Source: Oscillospiraceae bacterium (GTDB lineage: Bacteria; Bacillota; Clostridia; Oscillospirales; Acutalibacteraceae). From it: DNA of 8,003 bases. The notes beneath the pieces are model-generated. The model ran no database searches. It was given only the letters and a program-made list of their open reading frames with translations, and was not told the origin of the DNA. The position numbers were made by a program, and so were the translations under genes. Of the stretch, positions 1 through 5,682 are shown piece by piece. The stretch covers positions 1-8,003 of the forward strand of contig JAFLUO010000083.1 in assembly GCA_022508705.1 (NCBI GenBank), read 5' to 3'. Every line of letters starts with the position of its first letter. The first letter of the stretch is position 1.

Positions 1-494
1 GTATCATGTCAACAATCCACGCTTACACAGGCGACCAGATGATTCTTGACGGTCCTCACAGAAAGGGCGACATGAGAAGAGCAAGAGCAGGCGCTGCTAA
101 CATCGTTCCCAACTCAACAGGTGCTGCAAAGGCAATCGGCCTTGTTATCCCTGAGCTTAACGGCAAACTTATCGGTTCTGCACAGAGAGTTCCCGTTCCC
201 ACAGGTTCAACAACAATCCTTACAGCAGTTGTTAAGGGTGCTGACGTTACAGTTGACGGCATCAACGCTGCTATGAAGGCTGCTGCTTCTGAGTCTTTCG
301 GCTACAACACAGATCCTATCGTTTCTTCAGACGTTATCGGTATGAAGTACGGTTCACTCTTTGACGCTACTCAGACAATGGTTTCAAAGATTTCTGATGA
401 CCTTTATGAGGTTCAGGTAGTTTCTTGGTATGATAACGAAAATTCATACACATCACAGATGGTTAGAACTATTAAATATTTCGCAGAGCTTTAA
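1..494 (+). CDS. gap: Glyceraldehyde-3-phosphate dehydrogenase, C-terminal part (5' end outside window)
   Basis: This is the glycolytic enzyme that oxidises glyceraldehyde 3-phosphate to 1,3-bisphosphoglycerate with NAD+ and phosphate in the cytoplasm. The reading frame is open from the first base, so the N-terminal NAD-binding half and the catalytic cysteine (SCTTN motif) lie upstream of the window. About 163 residues are visible. HAYTGDQ at 18-38 carries the catalytic histidine (His176 in Bacillus stearothermophilus numbering). It is followed by the DGPHRKGDMRRARA segment with the phosphate-binding arginine, the NIVPNSTGAAKA loop, the RVPVPTGS substrate loop, and the C-terminal WYDNE-SY signature. 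All are typical of the type I enzyme, and the length fits the end of a roughly 335-residue protein. Codons favour forms such as GTT, AAC and ATC, as expected for a highly expressed gene. The ATG at position 6 is an internal methionine, not the start. A terminator follows 24 bases after the stop. Confidence 0.97.
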   Translation, partial: IMSTIHAYTGDQMILDGPHRKGDMRRARAGAANIVPNSTGAAKAIGLVIPELNGKLIGSAQRVPVPTGSTTILTAVVKGADVTVDGINAAMKAAASESFGYNTDPIVSSDVIGMKYGSLFDATQTMVSKISDDLYEVQVVSWYDNENSYTSQMVRTIKYFAEL

Positions 495-518
495 TCCGAA
501 TATTTAAATTAAATTTTG

Positions 519-576
519 GTGACCCCTTCTTGTTTGCGGTAATTAACGCTTTGCAAGTGAGGGGTCACTTTACTTT
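519..576 (+). terminator. Rho-independent terminator after gap
   Basis: Left arm GTGACCCCTTCTTG (519-532) pairs with right arm 554-568 (about nine pairs plus a G-U, then a one-base bulge and four more pairs). The loop contains a small inner GCG/CGC helix. A T-rich but interrupted tract (569-576) follows. It sits 24 bases past the gap stop and before the ribosome site of the next gene, so it probably separates the two transcripts, though read-through is possible. Confidence 0.8.
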
Positions 577-612
577 AAAAAAGCAAAGAAACTTGAGAGG
601 AGAAAATTCAGA

Positions 613-1173
613 ATGAAAAAATACGATGTTTCATATATGGCAAAATGGGCAGGAATTCCGGCTGTTGCCGCTCTTGTAATAATTGTGGTGGCTACTCTTA
701 GTGCGGGTAAAAGCCAGCTCATCCCCGGTATTGCTGTTTTTGTAGGAATCGGCCTTTTTGTTGCAATTCCAATGTTCTTAGAGAGCAAGATGAAAAAAAT
801 TGCCGCTGAACTTGAGAAAGATTTCCCGGCTCAGGGCTTTAACTATCAGTATAAGTTTTCTGCTAACAATGCAATATATTACATTGATCAGGGCGGCAGA
901 ATGGGAGTAATTTACAGCGGTAATCCTAACGAGCTTCAGTTTGTTGATCTTAGCAAAGTTACAAATATTCATGTAAATGACGGCAAGTTCGGTATGGGTA
1001 CATCAAGAGTATGCTGTGAATTCTATCTTGACGGCAAAAAGGTACGCATTGTCACACTTAGAGTAAACCGCGGTACACTTTCTATGAAAGACAAGAGAGT
1101 ATTAGAGGCAATTTCTAAGGCAGAACAGCTTTGCAACATGATAAATACTGCAAAGGTTAACGCAAGGGCATAA
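613..1173 (+). CDS. Unrecognised two-helix membrane protein with cytoplasmic C-terminal domain
   Basis: I do not recognise this 186-residue protein by family. Two hydrophobic helices are visible at residues about 13-31 and 36-56, joined by a very short turn (GKSQ). This makes a hairpin that leaves both ends on the same side, presumably the cytoplasm given the lysines at the N-terminus and after helix two. The rest (57-186) is soluble: an amphipathic KMKKIAAELEKDF stretch, then alternating short hydrophobic strands (IYYIDQGGRMGVIY, LQFVDLSKVTNIHV, CCEFYLDGKKVRIVTLRV) and a final helix. The strand pattern, ending in one helix, resembles bacterial PH-like domains, but that is a guess. The start is supported by GGAG at 599-602, ten bases before ATG. 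The next gene starts four bases after the stop, so the two are almost certainly co-transcribed. No clear promoter is visible; TTGCAA(551)-17-TTTAAA(574) is weak and overlaps the gap terminator. Confidence 0.85.
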   Translation: MKKYDVSYMAKWAGIPAVAALVIIVVATLSAGKSQLIPGIAVFVGIGLFVAIPMFLESKMKKIAAELEKDFPAQGFNYQYKFSANNAIYYIDQGGRMGVIYSGNPNELQFVDLSKVTNIHVNDGKFGMGTSRVCCEFYLDGKKVRIVTLRVNRGTLSMKDKRVLEAISKAEQLCNMINTAKVNARA

Positions 1174-1177
1174 AAAT

Positions 1178-1633
1178 ATGGATTACAGTTTTTTTGAACG
1201 TCTTTTTAATGCAAAGAGCATTGCCCGAGGCGGTTTTACACCTAAATGCGACATGTGCAAGGCACGGACTCAAATACAGGGTATGCCTCAAATATTTTTG
1301 CTTCCGGTCTTTCAGGATAAGGAATATGAGGCTTCTGCCGAATACTATGCTAAGTCTTGCCAACCGCTCCTGCAAGGGAATTATATTCCCGTTGGTCAGC
1401 GTGCCTGCCGAATGTGGCCTTTAGTATGCCCTAAGTGTGGGGCACGGGCTGTTTTGGTAGTGGATTTCTTGCTTGTTCGCGGGCAGGAAGTGACGGAAAA
1501 GATAGAGGTGTGTGATTATGCGCCATTGGCAGGGCTGTTGAGCGGCATGAACATAGGAAATGCTCAAAATTTTTCATCTGCGCAGTCTTTTGGCTACGAG
1601 CAGGTTACAAATACAAATCATCATTATCGGTAA
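1178..1633 (+). CDS. Unrecognised small protein with two CxxC knuckles (probable zinc-binding)
   Basis: This 151-residue protein is not recognisable by name. It has two CxxC pairs, CDMC at residues 24-27 and CPKCGA at 84-87, with extra cysteines at 61, 77 and 112. Two knuckles about 57 residues apart would suit a zinc ribbon with a long insertion; zinc binding is inferred. The second knuckle is followed by a hydrophobic strand (ARAVLVVDFLLV), too short and too polar at its ends to count as a clear membrane span. The C-terminal 35 residues are rich in Gly, Asn, Gln and Ser and are probably disordered. The start at 1178 lies four bases after the preceding stop, with AAGGG (1164-1168) inside the end of that gene as ribosome site, so the two are translationally coupled and likely act together at the membrane. 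A shorter ORF in another frame (1194-1424) is a shadow. A terminator-like palindrome follows 18 bases after the stop. Confidence 0.8.
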   Translation: MDYSFFERLFNAKSIARGGFTPKCDMCKARTQIQGMPQIFLLPVFQDKEYEASAEYYAKSCQPLLQGNYIPVGQRACRMWPLVCPKCGARAVLVVDFLLVRGQEVTEKIEVCDYAPLAGLLSGMNIGNAQNFSSAQSFGYEQVTNTNHHYR

Positions 1634-1650
1634 TTTAAATTTAGATATTA

Positions 1651-1677
1651 GTAGGGGACGATGCCCACATCGTCCCC
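1651..1677 (+). repeat. GTAGGGG palindromic repeat, copy 1 (forward)
   Basis: The unit reads GTAGGGG, a six-base arm ACGATG, loop CCCA, the complementary arm CATCGT, then CCCC. Copy 2, 32 bases downstream on the opposite strand, has the same frame of constant bases around a different arm sequence. That shared frame marks both as members of one short palindromic repeat family rather than unrelated hairpins. Confidence 0.7.
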
Positions 1678-1685
1678 TATTTTTT
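1652..1685 (+). terminator. Rho-independent terminator formed by a GTAGGGG palindrome
   Basis: A perfect 12-bp stem (1652-1663 with 1668-1679) closes a CCCA tetraloop and is followed directly by six T residues (1680-1685). This is a good intrinsic terminator for the 613-1633 gene pair. The stem is also one copy of the repeat described at 1651-1736. Confidence 0.85.
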
Positions 1686-1708
1686 GCCTTAATGAATAAT
1701 TTTTATAA

Positions 1709-1735
1709 CGGGCGGTTCAGGGGAACCGCCCCTAC
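1709..1735 (-). repeat. GTAGGGG palindromic repeat, copy 2 (inverted)
   Basis: Read on the minus strand, this unit is GTAGGGG, arm CGGTTC, loop CCCT, complementary arm GAACCG, then CCCG. It matches copy 1 in the constant GTAGGGG head, CCCN loop and CCC tail, while the six-base arms differ and remain complementary. The two copies face each other. On the plus strand it folds as 1710-1718 with 1723-1731, with no T-run after it, so it is not itself a good terminator. Confidence 0.7.
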
Positions 1736-1772
1736 AAGACAACTGAATATTCATTCAAATTTATTTATCTTA

Positions 1773-1801
1773 TTGACCAAAAATATGTATAATGTTAAAA
1801 T
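1773..1801 (+). promoter_or_regulatory. Sigma-A promoter with extended -10 for the GH3 gene
   Basis: The -35 box TTGACC (1773-1778) and the -10 box TAAAAT (1796-1801) are 17 bases apart, and TGT (1793-1795) precedes the -10 as an extended -10 element. Transcription would start near 1808, leaving a leader of about 26 bases that contains the ribosome site. A perfect TATAAT at 1788-1793 lies only nine bases from the -35 and so is not its partner. Confidence 0.75.
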
Positions 1802-1817
1802 ATGGGTGGAGTAATAC

Positions 1818-1826
1818 AAAGGAGGG
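1818..1826 (+). promoter_or_regulatory. Ribosome binding site that fixes a TTG start
   Basis: AAAGGAGGG is a near-perfect Shine-Dalgarno sequence. GGAGG (1821-1825) ends eight bases before TTG 1834. It selects that codon over the in-frame ATG at 1792, which has no such site and lies upstream of the predicted transcription start. Confidence 0.85.
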
Positions 1827-1833
1827 ATTTTCA

Positions 1834-4245
1834 TTGGCTAAAATTTGGGAAAAGATTTACACAGCAGGTGTTAAAATAGGTGAAAAATTTATAAACAACG
1901 TTTCGCAGGAGGAGGCACTCAAAGCGCTGGGTGAGCCTACCGTTACAAAAGGAATGCCCGAAATTTTAAGAAAAGCGGCGGCAGAGACCTGCGTATTGCT
2001 TAAAAATAACGGCGTTTTGCCATATTCCAAAGAAAGTGCCGTTTCCGTATTCGGACGAAATCAAATCGATTGGTTTTTTACAGGCTACGGTTCAGGCGGA
2101 GACGTTAAAATTCCTTACGGCAAAAATTTAATTGACGGACTGACGGAGTGCGGTATTAAGTATAATACTGAGCTTTTCGATATTTATTCAAAATGGACTG
2201 CCGAAAATCCCATTGACCATGGAGTTTGGGGAATGTGGCCGAGGTTTTATCCCGATATGGCTTTAACACCGGAAATTGTAAAAAATGCCGCCCAAAAAAG
2301 CAGTGATGCAATATTCATTATCGGCCGTTCCTCAGGTGAGGACCGTGAAAATGTTCTCGAAAAAGGCAGTTATTATATAACTGATGAAGAAAAGGCAAAT
2401 CTGACTTTAATTACGGAATATTTTGATAAGGTGACCGTTCTTCTTAATATCGGCAGTGTTATTGATATGTCGGTATTTGAGGAATTGGACGATAAAATCG
2501 GCGCAATTTTAATTGTTTGGCAGGGCGGAATGGAAAGCGGCACGGGCGTTGCCGATATTCTTTGCGGAAATGTTACCCCCTGCGGAAAACTCCCCGATAC
2601 AATAGCAAAAAATTATAATACCGCAAAGGCTTTCGGCAATTTCGGTAAAAAAGCATATAACGAATACGCTGAGGACATTTATGTCGGTTACAGAGGGTTT
2701 GAAACGGACGACCCCACAAACGTGGTTTACCCCTTTGGCTACGGGCTTTCATATACAACCTTTAAAATTGAATATGAGGATGCAAATATTCTTGAAGATT
2801 CAGTCCTGTTTACCGTAACCGTAACCAATACGGGAGCTGTGTGCGGTAAAGAGTCCGTTCAAGTTTATCTTTCAAAGCCTAAGGGCGTTTTGGGCAATCC
2901 CGACAAAGAGCTTGTGGGCTTTTCTAAGACAAAAACGTTAAACCCGAATGAAAAGCAAACTCTTAACATTTCTGTTCCGAAATATTACTTTACATCTTAT
3001 GATGACAGCGGAGCGACAGGATTCCCGTATTCTTATGTTTTGCAGGAAGGCAAATACAGCATTTATATAGGCACAAACGTAAGGGACACTGTGAAAGTAT
3101 GGAGCAGGTTTGAAGAAAAAACAGTTTGCTTTGAAAAACTTAAGCAGGTTTCCGCCGCAACGGCAGATTTTAACAGAAAAAAGATTCTTGACAGCGGTGC
3201 ATCCTTTGAAAAAGCGCCGAAAAGAACATACGACCTTAAAAGAATTATTCTTGATAACTTGCCGCAACCAATTCCGATGACAGGCGACCAACATCTTAAG
3301 CTTTCAGATGTTAAATCTGGCAAATGCACGCTGGATGAATTTACGGCACAGCTTGATTTAACTGAGCTTGAAGCAATTTCAAGAGGCGCATACAAAATGG
3401 ACAGCCCCTTAGGCGCAAAGGGCAACGCAGGTGCCATGGGCGGAGTTACCGAAAGTCTCCGTGAAAAGGGCGTTCCGCCCATAATCACAACAGACGGACC
3501 TTCGGGAATAAGACTTCTCTATTATTGCTCGCTCATTCCCATAGGCACAGCGTTTGCATCTTCTTTTGACACGGAGCTTGTTGAAGAGGTGTACTCAGCC
3601 CTTGCGGGTGAAATGAAAGAAAAAGGGAGCGATATTTTGCTTGCCCCCGGAATGAATATTCACAGAAATCCCTTATGCGGAAGAAATTTTGAGTATTACT
3701 CGGAAGACCCCGTTCTAACAGGTAAAATGGGCGCGGCGGCAGTCAGAGGTATTCAAAAATGCGGCGGCAGCGCAACTCCCAAGCATTTTGCCTGCAACAA
3801 TCAGGAAGCAAACCGCACTCATAACGATTCAAGAGTTTCCGAAAGAGCCCTTCGTGAGATTTATCTTAAAGGCTTTGAAATCTGCGTAAAAGAGGGAAAG
3901 CCTAATTGCATTATGACCTCATACAATAAAATAAACGGCGTTTGGGGGCATTACAATTATGAGCTTTGTGAGCGTATTTTGCGTGACGAATGGGGCTTTG
4001 ACGGAGTTGTTATGACGGACTGGTGGATGCGCAAGAGTAAATCTCCCGAATTCCCGAAAATGTGTGACAATGCGTACAGAGTAAGGTCATCGGTAGATGT
4101 TCTTATGCCGGGCGGAGACAGAGTCGGCAAGGAAAAACCAGACGGCACTTTGCTTAAAACTCTCGGAAAATCTGAGGGCATTACTACAGGCGAAATGCAA
4201 AGAACCGCAAAGCGCGTTTTAGAGATTTGCCTTAAATATATTTGA
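1834..4245 (+). CDS. Beta-glucosidase, glycoside hydrolase family 3, reversed domain order
   Basis: Family GH3 enzymes remove beta-linked glucose from the non-reducing end of cello-oligosaccharides and other beta-glucosides by a retaining mechanism. This 803-residue protein has no signal peptide or membrane span and should act in the cytoplasm on imported sugars. The usual order, barrel first, is inverted. Residues about 43-290 form the alpha/beta sandwich (RKAAAETCVLLKNNGVLP; PFGYGLSYT at 300-308 closes it). Residues about 309-417 form a fibronectin-III-like domain. A linker of unknown function follows, and about 520-803 form the TIM barrel. In the barrel, DGPSGIR (554-560) and KHF (650-652) line the sugar site, and Asp729 in VMTDWW is the expected nucleophile. 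Glu169 in RSSGEDRE is the likely acid/base. The same order is known in Ruminococcus albus and Butyrivibrio fibrisolvens enzymes. The start is TTG, fixed by the ribosome site; the ATG at 1792 lies inside the promoter. Exact substrate cannot be read from sequence: xylosidase or other aryl-glycosidase activity is possible. A kinase-like gene follows 45 bases later with no terminator between. Confidence 0.93.
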   Translation: MAKIWEKIYTAGVKIGEKFINNVSQEEALKALGEPTVTKGMPEILRKAAAETCVLLKNNGVLPYSKESAVSVFGRNQIDWFFTGYGSGGDVKIPYGKNLIDGLTECGIKYNTELFDIYSKWTAENPIDHGVWGMWPRFYPDMALTPEIVKNAAQKSSDAIFIIGRSSGEDRENVLEKGSYYITDEEKANLTLITEYFDKVTVLLNIGSVIDMSVFEELDDKIGAILIVWQGGMESGTGVADILCGNVTPCGKLPDTIAKNYNTAKAFGNFGKKAYNEYAEDIYVGYRGFETDDPTNVVYPFGYGLSYTTFKIEYEDANILEDSVLFTVTVTNTGAVCGKESVQVYLSKPKGVLGNPDKELVGFSKTKTLNPNEKQTLNISVPKYYFTSYDDSGATGFPYSYVLQEGKYSIYIGTNVRDTVKVWSRFEEKTVCFEKLKQVSAATADFNRKKILDSGASFEKAPKRTYDLKRIILDNLPQPIPMTGDQHLKLSDVKSGKCTLDEFTAQLDLTELEAISRGAYKMDSPLGAKGNAGAMGGVTESLREKGVPPIITTDGPSGIRLLYYCSLIPIGTAFASSFDTELVEEVYSALAGEMKEKGSDILLAPGMNIHRNPLCGRNFEYYSEDPVLTGKMGAAAVRGIQKCGGSATPKHFACNNQEANRTHNDSRVSERALREIYLKGFEICVKEGKPNCIMTSYNKINGVWGHYNYELCERILRDEWGFDGVVMTDWWMRKSKSPEFPKMCDNAYRVRSSVDVLMPGGDRVGKEKPDGTLLKTLGKSEGITTGEMQRTAKRVLEICLKYI

Positions 4246-4290
4246 TTAGTTTTAATAAAACAAACTTAGCAGAAGGACTTGAAAACAAAT

Positions 4291-4728
4291 ATGGTAATTG
4301 GAATTATCGGAGAGAATTGCAGCGGTAAATCCACGCTTGCTGAAAGAATTAAAAATACAATCGGTGCAGAGATAATTACAGGCAAAGACTATCTCAGAAT
4401 GTCTAAATCAGAGAGCGAGGCGGCGCTACTGTTCAGGGAGAAATTAAAGGACGCCATAGCAGGAGAAAATGTCATTTATGTCATCTCTGAAAAAGAACAC
4501 ATAAATTTTCTTCCTGACGGTGCTGTCAGAATACTTGTCAAAGCAGATATTGATACAATAAAAGAGCGATTTAAGACGAGAATGCACGGTAATTTGCCTG
4601 CACCTGTTGAGCAGATGCTTGTGCGCAAACACGGTATGTTTGATAATGAAATCTGTGATTATCAATTTGACGGTGCATCAGGAGACCCTGCAGAAATTTG
4701 TGATATTATCAAGGATAGAATTAAATAA
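4291..4728 (+). CDS. Small P-loop kinase-like protein (NMP/shikimate kinase fold)
   Basis: This is a 145-residue nucleotide-binding protein of the small-kinase type. The Walker A loop GENCSGKST is at residues 7-15 directly after the first beta strand (MVIGII). VIYVIS (61-66) fits the third strand, RILVKAD (80-86) the fourth, and IKERFKTR (90-97) with its paired arginines the lid region that closes over ATP in nucleoside-monophosphate kinases. The length is short, closer to shikimate- or cytidylate-kinase-like proteins than to adenylate kinase. The substrate cannot be told. The start is uncertain: ATG 4291 lies 13 bases after AGAAGGA (4271-4277), while the in-frame TTG 4279 would add four residues but is only one base from that site; I prefer ATG. 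It is 45 bases downstream of the beta-glucosidase without a terminator, so probably on the same transcript, but a functional link to sugar use is only inferred. A strong terminator follows 12 bases after the stop. Confidence 0.82.
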   Translation: MVIGIIGENCSGKSTLAERIKNTIGAEIITGKDYLRMSKSESEAALLFREKLKDAIAGENVIYVISEKEHINFLPDGAVRILVKADIDTIKERFKTRMHGNLPAPVEQMLVRKHGMFDNEICDYQFDGASGDPAEICDIIKDRIK

Positions 4729-4740
4729 AGTTCTGCTTAC

Positions 4741-4776
4741 AACAAAAACCGCCTTATAGGGCGGTTTTTGTTGTTT
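4741..4776. terminator. Bidirectional terminator between convergent genes
   Basis: A perfect 13-bp stem (4741-4753 with 4760-4772) around a six-base loop has A-rich outer left arm and T-rich outer right arm (GGCGGTTTTTGTT). It therefore ends in a T-run read from either side. It lies 12 bases after the kinase-like gene on the plus strand and 44 bases after the hemolysin III gene on the minus strand, so it can serve both. Confidence 0.9.
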
Positions 4777-4816
4777 TAGAGTTTAAAGATTTAGTTGATT
4801 TTTATTTTTGGGCTAT

Positions 4817-5494
4817 TTATATACAAAATTTAAAAATGGATATGAACTGAAGTATGCTCCCGAGCAAGATAAACAGGTGGAAAACGCCGTGAATGTAATG
4901 GCGCTTTCTGCCAATTACATAAAAAATCATGCCGAGAGTATAGGCAATGCCGCCCGAAAGGAGCCAAATGAAAAATTCCATACCAAAAGCGGCTATTATG
5001 TGCTTTACGGCAAAAATTGCCATCCAGCCTAAAAGAAAATAGCAGGAATATGAAATGACTGCATAGGTTTTGTGGTCAATGGCGGTAAAGGTTACGCCGA
5101 CTGCCGTAATAACAATTGCCACGGCAGACAAAATAACTGTGAGTTTCCAGTTGTATTCACGAAGACCTGTTATAAGAATTGGAACATAAGATCCGACTAT
5201 CAAAGCGTAAATCGTGCAATGGTCAAGCACCTGCAAAACTTTTTTCGCTTTGTTGGGCCGAAGGCCGTGGTAAACGCTGGACATTGTGTAAAGAAAAATC
5301 ATTGAGGCGCCGTAAACAAATCCGCCTGCAAGTCCCCACCAATTATGATGGTATATTGCAAAACCACAGCAGAGCAGCAGCGCAAGAATGCCGAATCCGC
5401 CGCCAACAATATGGGTTATCATGTTGAACATATCTTCTTTTCTTGTGTAATTGGGAAGAATTCTGTCATCAAGCTTTATTCGTTTAATGGACAT
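4817..5494 (-). CDS. Hemolysin III / PAQR family seven-helix membrane protein
   Basis: This 225-residue integral membrane protein belongs to the hemolysin III (YqfA/YplQ) branch of the PAQR superfamily. Despite the name, the bacterial members have no settled function; a role in membrane lipid or fluidity homeostasis, or as a ceramidase-like metal hydrolase, is inferred from relatives. About seven hydrophobic segments are visible (roughly 27-47, 53-72, 92-109, 117-136, 148-163, 175-193, 204-222). The family's conserved polar residues are all present: E20-N24-TH28 at the first helix, SSVYH (72-76) with His76, LDH (90-92), GSYVP (101-105) and HxxxH at 202-206. His76 and the two C-terminal histidines are the expected zinc ligands. 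The start is ATG 5494, with AAGGCGG upstream. The in-frame ATG at 5533 would add 13 residues but lies beside the -10 box, upstream of the transcription start. It converges with the kinase-like gene on a shared terminator. Confidence 0.93.
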   Translation of the reverse strand: MSIKRIKLDDRILPNYTRKEDMFNMITHIVGGGFGILALLLCCGFAIYHHNWWGLAGGFVYGASMIFLYTMSSVYHGLRPNKAKKVLQVLDHCTIYALIVGSYVPILITGLREYNWKLTVILSAVAIVITAVGVTFTAIDHKTYAVISYSCYFLLGWMAIFAVKHIIAAFGMEFFIWLLSGGIAYTLGMIFYVIGRKRHYIHGVFHLFILLGSILQFISIFKFCI

Positions 5495-5524
5495 AACACC
5501 GCCGCCTTTTTCCGTATTTATTTT

Positions 5525-5553
5525 ATTATACACTGTAAACTGTATTTTGTCAG
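5525..5553 (-). promoter_or_regulatory. Sigma-A promoter for the hemolysin III gene
   Basis: On the minus strand, CTGACA (5553-5548) and a perfect TATAAT (5530-5525) are 17 bases apart. Transcription would begin near 5518, giving a leader of about 24 bases to the ATG at 5494. This rules out the upstream in-frame ATG at 5533. Confidence 0.78.
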
Positions 5554-5609
5554 CAAAAAGCGAAAGAGTTCTTAAAAAATTAACATTTAATATTTTGCAG
5601 TTCTTTTTC

Positions 5610-5638
5610 TTGTAAAGATGTATGATATGGTGTATAAT
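5610..5638 (+). promoter_or_regulatory. Sigma-A promoter for the block-charged membrane protein
   Basis: TTGTAA (5610-5615) and a perfect TATAAT (5633-5638) are 17 bases apart. Transcription would start near 5645, about 38 bases before the ATG. GGAGG at 5672-5676 lies six bases before ATG 5683. The two divergent -35 boxes are about 56 bases apart, leaving little room for a shared operator. Confidence 0.75.
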
Positions 5639-5682
5639 ATAAAAATAATAATACTTAATACTTTCTTTTACGGAGGAAGAAT

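Noticed and set aside
551..579. TTGCAA-17-TTTAAA as the promoter of the 613 gene
   Set aside because: Only a weak match and it overlaps the gap terminator stem. It is possible but not supportable.
1651..1736. Facing palindromes as the ends of an insertion sequence or a CRISPR array
   Set aside because: The DNA between them is only 31 bases and has no transposase, and there are no regularly spaced direct repeats.
1788..1793. Perfect TATAAT as the -10 box for the GH3 promoter
   Set aside because: It is only nine bases from TTGACC. The TAAAAT at 1796 gives the right 17-base spacing plus an extended TGT.
1560..1814. An 84-residue plus-strand ORF running through the terminator, both repeats and the GH3 promoter
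   Set aside because: It crosses hairpin and promoter elements and has no coding character.
2938..3488. Minus-strand ORFs of 118 and 141 residues inside the GH3 gene
   Set aside because: Shadow frames of a long, motif-rich coding sequence, with no ribosome site or family features.
4808..5575. Several plus-strand ORFs antisense to the hemolysin III gene
   Set aside because: They overlap each other, carry no recognisable motif, and the minus-strand protein has all family motifs and a promoter.
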